Part shown: in pieces, positions 57,680-64,000 of the stretch | Layout: each line of letters starts with the position of its first letter | Position numbering within the stretch: the stretch's first letter is position 1 | Assembly: GCF_039414295.1 (NCBI RefSeq) | Contig: NZ_JBCITM010000007.1 | Span: 62,001-126,000 of the forward strand | Direction of reading: 5' to 3' | Length of the DNA stretch: 64,000 bases | Origin: Anoxynatronum sibiricum | GTDB lineage: Bacteria > Bacillota > Clostridia > Peptostreptococcales > Tindalliaceae | Notes under the pieces: model-generated | Told to the model about the DNA's origin: nothing | The model's input: only the letters and a program-made list of their open reading frames with translations | Databases searched by the model: none | Made by a program: the position numbers and the translations under genes

Positions 57680-59083
57680 ATGAACAACGACACCACCCAT
57701 AAAGCCCTATGGAGCGGCCGCTTTGCCGCCTCTCCCACCGAGAAAATGCAGCAGTTCAGCCAGTCACTGGATGTGGACTGGCAGTTTTACCGGGAAGATA
57801 TCGCCGGCAGCCGGGCTCACGGCGCCATGCTTTATCATGTGGGGCTGTTAACAGCCGAAGAGCAGGAGTCCATCGATAAAGCCCTGTATGAAATTGAAAA
57901 GGAAATCGAAGCGGGAACCCTGGTTCCCCAGGTGTCTCTGGAGGATGTTCACATGAACATCGAAGCCCGGCTCATTGAGAAACTGGGACCCATGGGTGCC
58001 AAAATTCACACCGGACGTTCCCGAAATGACCAGGTGGCCACAGACTACCGCCTGTTTATGAAAAAGCGCATCACCGAGCTGCTGGAAGCGCAGAAAAAAC
58101 TGCTGGAAGCACTGGCCAACCGGGCAGAAAAGGATATAGATGTGTTTATTCCCGGATTCACCCACCTGCAGCATGCCCAGCCCATTTCCCTGGGCCATTT
58201 CTGGATGGCTTATTTCTGGAAGTTCCACCGGGACATGGTACGCCTCAGCGCTGCCCTGGACACCACCGACCTGAATCCTCTGGGAGCCGGTGCCCTGGCC
58301 GGTACCACCCTGCCCATTGACCGGCACGTGACCACCAGGCTGCTGGGCTTTGCCGGCGTGACGGAGAACAGTTTAGACACAGTTTCTGACCGGGATTACC
58401 TGCTGGAATTCCTCTTCGCCGCTTCCACCTTTATGCTTCACGTGAGTCGTTTGTGTGAAGACCTGATTCTCTGGAACACCTCTGAGTTTGATTTCATTGA
58501 ACTTCCGGACGCCTTCTGCACCGGCTCCAGCATGATGCCCAATAAAAAGAATCCTGATGCGCTGGAACTGATGCGGGGGAAAACCAGCGGCGTGCTTGCC
58601 GCCCTGCAGGACCTGATGGTGAACTTGAAAGGCCTGCCCCTCACCTATAACCGGGATCTGCAGGAAGACAAGCGCCCAGTGTTCCACGCCCTTAAAACCG
58701 TGGGCGAAGTGCTGGGGCTGCTTCCCTCCCTGTTGACAGAAATTCAGATTAAAGAAGCTTCCCTTCAACCTCATCTGGAAAAGGGGTTTCTCCTGGCCAC
58801 GGATGTGGCGGAATATCTGGTGGAAAAAGGGGTGCCCTTCCGGGAAACCCACCACATTGTGGGTCAGGCCGTGCAGCAATGCCTGGCCAAGGGAACCGGC
58901 TTTGAAGGACTGAGTCTCACAGAATGGCAGTCTTTCCACGCCGCCATTGAAGAAGATCTTTTTCCCCGCCTCACCATCGAAGCCGCCGTTGACCGCCGCA
59001 AAAGCTTTGGCGGCACCGCCCGATCGGAAGTGAAACGTCAGATTGATGCCGCCCGTTCCTCCATCAGCCGCCTCACCTTTTGA
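57680..59083 (+). CDS. argH: argininosuccinate lyase
   Basis: The ATG at 57680 follows GGGGAGG by 7 bases, giving 467 aa. LWSGRFAASPTEKMQQFSQSLDVDWQFYREDIAGSRAH opens the family; GRSRNDQVATDYRL and FTHLQHAQPISLGHF form active-site helices, and CTGSSMMPNKKNPDALELMRGK is the signature loop with the catalytic Ser. It releases fumarate and arginine from argininosuccinate. Its 3' end overlaps the convergent mutY by 46 bases. No other arg genes are nearby. Confidence 0.96.
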   Translation: MNNDTTHKALWSGRFAASPTEKMQQFSQSLDVDWQFYREDIAGSRAHGAMLYHVGLLTAEEQESIDKALYEIEKEIEAGTLVPQVSLEDVHMNIEARLIEKLGPMGAKIHTGRSRNDQVATDYRLFMKKRITELLEAQKKLLEALANRAEKDIDVFIPGFTHLQHAQPISLGHFWMAYFWKFHRDMVRLSAALDTTDLNPLGAGALAGTTLPIDRHVTTRLLGFAGVTENSLDTVSDRDYLLEFLFAASTFMLHVSRLCEDLILWNTSEFDFIELPDAFCTGSSMMPNKKNPDALELMRGKTSGVLAALQDLMVNLKGLPLTYNRDLQEDKRPVFHALKTVGEVLGLLPSLLTEIQIKEASLQPHLEKGFLLATDVAEYLVEKGVPFRETHHIVGQAVQQCLAKGTGFEGLSLTEWQSFHAAIEEDLFPRLTIEAAVDRRKSFGGTARSEVKRQIDAARSSISRLTF

Positions 59084-60126
59084 TACACCTCGGGAAAGGC
59101 TCTGGCAGACAGTTCTGAATGAGGCACCCATTCACACGCCGGCGGCAGCTCCGCCGATAGGGCACTCACCACCCACATCGTCCAGTGGCGGTGACTGAAC
59201 ACATGCCGCAGTTTGCCGGCAGCCTCCGGCTGCTGAAGGGCAATCTGCCACCTGGCGGCCGCTTCTTCTGCCGCCAGAGCTGGCAAGGCCTCCATGTCAT
59301 GGGTTCCTGCCGAAATTTCCATCATGGGAAACGCCCACAGCCCGCCCAGCAAACCGATGGGTGGGTTTTTCTGTGCGGCCACACAGGTGCCTGCCGGATT
59401 TTGCAGGTACATCACCAGGTAATGATGCCGGGTGGTACGGTCTTTTTTGATCCGAAGGGGCAGTTGATCCACCCGGTGCTGTCCATGGGCTTCGCAGTGG
59501 TCTTGGATGGGACAGTTCTGACACAGTGGACTGGCGGGCAGGCAGATCACCGCTCCCAGTTCCATCATGGCCTCATTGAAGTCACCCGGTCGGTGCTGGG
59601 GCATGGCCGTTTTCAGTACCTGCTGCACTTTTTTTACGGTGGCCGGCTCCAGCACGTTTTCTGCCAAGGCTGTCAGGCGGCAGTATACCCGCAGCACATT
59701 GCCGTCCACCGAGGGAAGAGGCACTCCATAGGCCATGCTCAGCACCGCCGCCGCTGAATAAGGGCCTATGCCTGGGAGGGCCAGGGCTGCTTTTTCCGTC
59801 GCCGGAAAGGTGCCCTGATGTTCCGCCACCATGACCCGGGCAGCCTTCAGCAGGTTTCGCGCCCGGGAATAGTAACCCAGACCCTCCCACAGTTTCAGCA
59901 CTTCGTCTTCAGAGGCTTGCGCCAGGGCTTCAATATGGGGAAATCGTTCCACAAACCGATTAAAATAGGGAATCACCGTATCCACCCGGGTTTGCTGCAG
60001 CATGATTTCCGACAGCCACCGGTAATAGGGGGTGGATGTCTGCCGCCAGGGCATGGGGCGCTGGTTGGTTTCAAACCACTGGAGCAGGGCAGGAGTCCAA
60101 GGGAATGTCTTGTTATTCAAAGTCAC
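59038..60126 (-). CDS. mutY: A/G-specific adenine glycosylase
   Basis: The product is 362 aa. WLSEIMLQQTRVDTVIPYF holds the catalytic Glu; LPGIGPYSAAAVLSMAYGVPLPSVDGNVLRVYCR is the helix-hairpin-helix with the catalytic Asp. The [4Fe-4S] loop is C-x6-C-x2-C-x5-C (CLPASPLCQNCPIQDHC). The C-terminal MutT-like domain contacts 8-oxoguanine (FSHRHWTMWVVSA). It removes adenine mispaired with 8-oxoG. Start overlaps the stop of rmuC by 14 bases. Confidence 0.95.
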   Translation of the reverse strand: MTLNNKTFPWTPALLQWFETNQRPMPWRQTSTPYYRWLSEIMLQQTRVDTVIPYFNRFVERFPHIEALAQASEDEVLKLWEGLGYYSRARNLLKAARVMVAEHQGTFPATEKAALALPGIGPYSAAAVLSMAYGVPLPSVDGNVLRVYCRLTALAENVLEPATVKKVQQVLKTAMPQHRPGDFNEAMMELGAVICLPASPLCQNCPIQDHCEAHGQHRVDQLPLRIKKDRTTRHHYLVMYLQNPAGTCVAAQKNPPIGLLGGLWAFPMMEISAGTHDMEALPALAAEEAAARWQIALQQPEAAGKLRHVFSHRHWTMWVVSALSAELPPACEWVPHSELSARAFPEVYQKVRRLMEERAASI

Positions 60127-61375
60127 GATTCATTTCCTCCGTTGACTGGGAAAACTCACTTCCCAACAGTTTTTCCCCGGCTTCCGCCGGCAGGGCTTCC
60201 ACCTCACGCAACCGCCGCTCAATGGCCCGGGTGCGCACCCCGGCAGTGTCGATAACCTTACCGGCTTCATCCAGCTTTTGACGAGTCTTTTCCAGAATAC
60301 CGGCAAACTTGCCAAACTCACTTTTCACTGCCCCCAACAGCTCCCACACCTCGCTGGAGCGCTTTTCAATGGCCAGGGTTCGAAAGCCCATCTGCAGGCT
60401 GTTGAGGAAGGCGGCCAACGTGGTGGGGCCGGCAATCATCACTTTGTATTCCCGTTGCAGTACTTCGAAAAGATCCAGGCGCAGCACCTCGGCATACAGC
60501 CCTTCAAAGGGAAGGAACAGAATGCCGAAATCAGTAGTGTGGGGTGGTTCCACGTATTTGTCCCGGATGTTTTTAGCTTCCGTCTTCATCCGCTGCACCA
60601 GCTTTTTGCGGCACTGGTCGATCACCGTGGCATCACCCACTTCATAGGCTTCCAGCAACTGCTGGTAATCTTCCGTGGGAAATTTGGCATCTACAGGGAG
60701 CCATACCGGAATGTCGTCCTGACTTCTGCCAGGCATTTTCACGGCAAACTCCACCCGCTCATTGCTGCCGGGGCGGGTAGCCACGTTTTTGCCGTACTGG
60801 TCACTGGTCATCAGCTGCTCCAGCAGGTTTTCCAGCTGGTATTCCCCCAACGTGCCCCGGGTCTTCACATTGGTGAGCACTTTTTTCAGGTCTCCCACAC
60901 CGGCGGCCAGGGTCTGCATTTCCCCCAGCCCCTGATGCACCTGTTCCAGCCGTTCACTCACCTGCTTAAAGGATTCACCCAGCCGGTGCTCCAACGTCTT
61001 GTGAAGTTTTTCATCCACTGTCGCCCGCATTTCTTCCAGCCGGGTATTGTTGTCGTGTTGCAGCTGGGTCATTTTCTGCTCCATCACTTCCCGAATACGC
61101 TCCATGCGACGCTCTGTGACAGATTCAAACTGGCGCAGGCTGTCCGTCAACTCCCTGCGAGCTTCTTTTTCGTTGCGGCTGAAGGCTTCCCGGTTTTTTT
61201 CCAGTTCTTCCTTCATTTGCCGTTCCATCCGTTGAGACTGATGTTCAAGGACTTCACTTTTCCGCAGCAGTTTTTCCAGTTCTTCCTGATAGGATGCAGG
61301 TTTCTGCCGCATCACCAGTACCAGCAATAACAGCAGTTGTATCCCCATGATCAGGTAGATGATCCAGACTTCCAT
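60113..61375 (-). CDS. rmuC: DNA recombination protein RmuC
   Basis: The ATG at 61375 lies 8 bases after AAAGGAGG, giving 420 aa. A short N-terminal transmembrane helix (VWIIYLIMGIQLLLLLVLV) is followed by about 130 residues of charged coiled coil, then the RmuC domain: TRGTLGEYQLENLLEQL, DDIPVWLPVDAKFPTEDYQQLLEA, DFGILFLPFEGLYAEVLR and MIAGPTTLAAFLNSLQMGFRTLAIEK. It is a predicted membrane-tethered nuclease-like protein. It overlaps mutY, forming a two-gene DNA-maintenance operon. Confidence 0.95.
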   Translation of the reverse strand: MEVWIIYLIMGIQLLLLLVLVMRQKPASYQEELEKLLRKSEVLEHQSQRMERQMKEELEKNREAFSRNEKEARRELTDSLRQFESVTERRMERIREVMEQKMTQLQHDNNTRLEEMRATVDEKLHKTLEHRLGESFKQVSERLEQVHQGLGEMQTLAAGVGDLKKVLTNVKTRGTLGEYQLENLLEQLMTSDQYGKNVATRPGSNERVEFAVKMPGRSQDDIPVWLPVDAKFPTEDYQQLLEAYEVGDATVIDQCRKKLVQRMKTEAKNIRDKYVEPPHTTDFGILFLPFEGLYAEVLRLDLFEVLQREYKVMIAGPTTLAAFLNSLQMGFRTLAIEKRSSEVWELLGAVKSEFGKFAGILEKTRQKLDEAGKVIDTAGVRTRAIERRLREVEALPAEAGEKLLGSEFSQSTEEMNRDFE

Positions 61376-61477
61376 TGGTGATCCTCCTTTGCTGTCTTTC
61401 TTTTTCATTCCAGCGTTGCTTCAGCCGGATGGTTTTCAACCGCACTCTTCTGCGCTGATGATTCCGGCACAGCAAGG

Positions 61478-61505
61478 AAAAAGACCGAGATTTCTCAGTC
61501 TTTGT
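61478..61505 (-). terminator. Rho-independent terminator
   Basis: On the minus strand AAAGAC-TGAGA-AA-TCTC-GGTCTTTTTCC, a 10-bp stem with one mismatch, followed by T residues. It ends the gene at 61507-61959. Confidence 0.65.
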
Positions 61506-61506
61506 T

Positions 61507-61959
61507 TTAAATATAAGTGTCCACCACTTGCCCTTTCAGGTCTTCTGCACTGATGCTTCCCCGGGTGACCGTTCGGGTTTCACCACCGGCCACATAAGGT
61601 TTTCCGCAGTCGGGACAAATTCCCCCATGAAGCACCACCGTCTGGTAAAGGACTTCACGGCCTTCCCGTTGCGCCCGGGCCTTCTCATTTCGAACATGCT
61701 CATGTTCATGGGCCCTCACCTTAACCGATGCCTGCTCAGGCGATATATGCGTGGGGCTTTGAAAGGAAACACTGGGGTCGTCAGATTGATCTTTGTATTT
61801 TCGGCTATCACAGGTTTCACAGGATTCTCTGCCGCCCAAGGCAGTCTGCTCACCTTTTGAGATCGCCGAAATCCCTTCACCCCCAGCTTTAGGTAACACG
61901 ACACCACGGGCCTGGAGCAGGTGTTCCATACCACTGCCGTCTCCAACTGGTTTAAACAT
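61507..61959 (-). CDS. uncharacterised zinc-ribbon/HExxH protein
   Basis: The ATG at 61959 follows AGGGGGT by 7 bases; a GTG three codons earlier is less likely. The product is 150 aa. Two CxxC pairs (SCETCDS and CPDCGKPY) could bind zinc, and AHEHEHVRNEKARAQREGR contains H-E-x-x-H. The block SCETCDSRKYKDQSDDPSVSFQSPTHISP is one I have seen in a conserved Firmicutes family of unknown function. It could be a small zincin-like protease, but no such activity is known to me. Confidence 0.75.
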   Translation of the reverse strand: MFKPVGDGSGMEHLLQARGVVLPKAGGEGISAISKGEQTALGGRESCETCDSRKYKDQSDDPSVSFQSPTHISPEQASVKVRAHEHEHVRNEKARAQREGREVLYQTVVLHGGICPDCGKPYVAGGETRTVTRGSISAEDLKGQVVDTYI

Positions 61960-62054
61960 CACTGCCACCCCCTGCCTACAAACTGCTTATCCAAATAAGA
62001 GTCTTTCCAACTGGTACTGCTGTCTGTGATCTGTTGGATTGATTATACCATAAA

Positions 62055-62081
62055 CTCCCTGCCAATGGTAAAGGCAGGGAG
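62055..62081 (-). terminator. possible terminator of the DUF418 gene
   Basis: CTCCCTGCC (62055-62063) pairs with GGCAGGGAG (62073-62081). On the minus strand TTTATGG follows, a weak T-run. Confidence 0.5.
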
Positions 62082-62190
62082 CCAGACTTTCGACAAATTA
62101 CGATGAAGGCAAAGCTTTTGGGGAACTTATGCGGGAAAAAAAGACTGTCCTTGCATGAAATGCCAGCCCTGAAGCCTCAGTGGCTCTGAT

Positions 62191-63465
62191 TCAAGCCGTC
62201 TTTCTTCCATAAGTGCCTTTACGCCAGAGGTACTCTGCCGGTCCCTGGCGAAAACGCCTCAGGTAAGGACGGCTGACCAGCAGCTGAAGGGTGTAAATCA
62301 CCAGCGACAGCACCATACCCTGCCAGAGAGGCATGCGCTGCAACAGTCCCAGACCGTGACCATAGAACACCAGGGAGAGGATCACCGACTGGGTCAAATA
62401 ATGGGTGAGGGCCAGTCGACCCACACCCTGGAAGAAGGCCAAGCGCTCCTGCCAGCGGGGATACTGCCACAGCCGCAGCAACGAGGTGATGTAGAAGAGG
62501 CACAGGGCCACAGTGGAAATTTCCCTGGCCCATTCCGCCGCCAGTCTGGCGGCCAGTCCAGCTCCGGGAATCAATTGAAGATCCACCACCACATAAACGG
62601 CTGTCAGTGACCAGCCGATGAGTCCGCTATTACGCCAGATACGGCGAACCCGTTCCTGCTGCTCTGTTGACTCACTTTTGGCTATTGAGTCGCCTTGGCT
62701 TGTTGAGTCATGCAGCTTTTGAAAGATGCGGGTTTTGCCTGCATAAAGACCGGCAAGAAACAAGGCCAGCAGCTTGGGAATGATAAAGATCGTTGAAAGA
62801 AGGACAATGGGCAGTTCCCGGGTAAGGCGGTAAACAATCGTGGCCGGATAGCTGCCTTCCTGATACTGCTTCACCGTCTGTTGAATCTGGGCTTCATAGA
62901 TTTCTGTCTGTTGGGGAGTAAGTGACTCCAGGCTCACCGACTGCAGGGCCATTAAGCTTCCCAACACCAGGGTGGCCAGGCACAGCAGGATAATGATCCA
63001 TTTTTTCAGCTGCTGAGGCTGTTTTTTGCGAAAAGCCATGAGAAGAAAGCCGGTCAGGGCATAGGACATGAGAATATCACCATACCAGAACAGGGCAAAA
63101 TGAATGAGTCCAATAAACAGCAACAGGAGCAGGCGCCGCCGAAACAGCGGAATGGCCGGAAGGCCTTTTTCTGTCAGTCGTTCAGTGAACAGGTAAAATC
63201 CCAGCCCGAAAAGAAATGAAAAAAGGGTGTAGAACTTACCGGTGGCAAAAATCTGAATCAACAGGGCCGCCACCTGGTTCGCCGCTCCTGTGTAGCTTAA
63301 CGGAGCTGCCGAAAAACCCATCATGGTGTTGTTGTACATTTGGGTATTCACCAACAAAACGCCAATGAGGGCAAATCCCCGGAGCATGTCAATGACATGG
63401 AGGCGTTCACCCGCTGAAACTGGTATCGGCCTATCCAAGTATGTGTCTTCTTTCAACTGATTCAT
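62191..63465 (-). CDS. DUF418 (YeiB-like) membrane protein
   Basis: The ATG at 63465 lies 6 bases after GGAGG, giving 424 aa. RLHVIDMLRGFALIGVLLVNTQMYN is the N-terminal signature; about ten hydrophobic segments follow, and the C-terminal DUF418 domain is seen in GVGRLALTHYLTQSVILSLVFYGHGLGLLQRM. The family is linked to acyltransferase-3-like membrane proteins; its function is unknown. It appears to be monocistronic. Confidence 0.9.
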   Translation of the reverse strand: MNQLKEDTYLDRPIPVSAGERLHVIDMLRGFALIGVLLVNTQMYNNTMMGFSAAPLSYTGAANQVAALLIQIFATGKFYTLFSFLFGLGFYLFTERLTEKGLPAIPLFRRRLLLLLFIGLIHFALFWYGDILMSYALTGFLLMAFRKKQPQQLKKWIIILLCLATLVLGSLMALQSVSLESLTPQQTEIYEAQIQQTVKQYQEGSYPATIVYRLTRELPIVLLSTIFIIPKLLALFLAGLYAGKTRIFQKLHDSTSQGDSIAKSESTEQQERVRRIWRNSGLIGWSLTAVYVVVDLQLIPGAGLAARLAAEWAREISTVALCLFYITSLLRLWQYPRWQERLAFFQGVGRLALTHYLTQSVILSLVFYGHGLGLLQRMPLWQGMVLSLVIYTLQLLVSRPYLRRFRQGPAEYLWRKGTYGRKTA

Positions 63466-63702
63466 CTTAATCCTCCGTTCATGCATCTTCATTAAGTCTC
63501 TCTGTTTTCATCTACGATGTCTTGTCTTTTTTGTTTCAATTAACAGATGACAAGGAATAGTGAATCAAAAGCTTATAGCCATTACTAAAACGTTATCAAC
63601 AGCTTTTTTGCGCATGCTGTTTCCTATGCCAAAAAAAATATAGCGGGCACCGCAACAAGGCGACACCCGCAAGAGAAGGGAGGAGGATAACGAATGGGTT
63701 TA

Positions 63703-64000
63703 TCAGGGCTTGGGCATATGAATGCAGTGTCCCTGGGCGGCATGGGCCGCTTCCAGAATAGCCTCTGACAAGGTGGGATGAGCATGAATGGTGGTGCCGA
63801 TCTCTTTCAGAGTGGCTTCCAGACGCAGGGCCAGGGTGCCTTCGCTGATGAGATCAGTTGCCCGGGGCCCCAAAATATGCAGCCCCAGCACTTCGTCGGT
63901 GGCTGCATCAGCCACAAATTTCACCATACCTACCCCGTTGTTCATAATCAGTGCTTTGCCATTACCGGTGAGGGCAAACTTGCCCGTCTTCACGGCATAA
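63703..64000 (-). CDS. lpdA: dihydrolipoamide dehydrogenase, C-terminal part, cut by window edge
   Basis: The frame is open to the window edge, so only about 98 C-terminal residues are seen; an in-frame GTG at 63993 is not the start. GMVKFVADAATDEVLGLHILGPRATDLISEGTLALRLEAT and HAHPTLSEAILEAAH are the dimerisation domain, with the conserved active-site His of the HPTLSE motif. It is the E3 enzyme of 2-oxoacid dehydrogenase or glycine-cleavage complexes; which complex is not visible. Confidence 0.92.
   Translation of the reverse strand, partial: YAVKTGKFALTGNGKALIMNNGVGMVKFVADAATDEVLGLHILGPRATDLISEGTLALRLEATLKEIGTTIHAHPTLSEAILEAAHAAQGHCIHMPKP

Overview
The window looks like chromosomal DNA from an anaerobic, probably motile member of the Clostridia (Firmicutes). 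Supporting signs are strong AGGAGG-type ribosome binding sites, sigma-A-like promoters, a sensory-type [FeFe]-hydrogenase, CheV/CheX chemotaxis proteins, Nif11-type peptide biosynthesis, a 2-hydroxycarboxylate transporter with malic enzyme, and many radical SAM enzymes. No tRNA, rRNA, insertion sequence or CRISPR array was seen. Both ends cut through a gene.

Layout: (1) 1-7974 (+) is a compact run of a truncated GNAT protein, a second acyltransferase-like protein, a SAM methyltransferase and four B12-binding-type radical SAM proteins, three of them paralogues. (2) 7995-13808 (-) holds a PAS-GGDEF-HD-GYP signalling protein, an iron alcohol dehydrogenase, a SpoIIE-type phosphatase and a PAS-bearing sensory hydrogenase. 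(3) 13.9-17.3 kb (+) is an AT-rich patch with a shrunken response-regulator remnant, a lipoprotein and a WG-repeat lipoprotein. (4) 17587-26232 is a nitrogenase-like system: two binding lipoproteins, an ABC permease and ATPase, a NifH-like reductase and two NifD/K-like subunits in one minus-strand operon, with a divergent Crp/Fnr regulator and a palindrome that sits exactly at -41.5 of the predicted operon promoter. (5) 26.3-30.8 kb carries cheV, two CheX-type proteins, an M55 D-aminopeptidase and a B3/B4-domain protein.

(6) 31273-40433 (-) is the most striking locus: a Nif11-leader RiPP precursor with an 18-residue core after Gly-Gly, followed by four genes carrying five B12-type radical SAM modules. 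One gene is a tandem fusion of two complete modules. All five modules share a G-x3-D-[FY]-[DE]-N signature, lack the DxHxxG cobalamin motif, and end in a small domain resembling a PqqD/RRE peptide-recognition fold. A terminator-like hairpin separates precursor from enzymes. No dedicated protease or exporter is present.

(7) 40.4-64 kb is mostly housekeeping and surface functions: ogt, topB, an aldo/keto reductase, a GH-like lipid-anchored or secreted hydrolase, a GGDEF-EAL protein, a GGCT-like protein, a C39-like secreted protease, a secreted M3-like metalloprotease, a Big2-domain surface protein, a malate/citrate-type symporter with malic enzyme, argH, mutY, rmuC, a DUF418 membrane protein and the 3' end of a dihydrolipoamide dehydrogenase gene.

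All functional statements come from reading motifs by eye. No database search, structure prediction or folding program was run.
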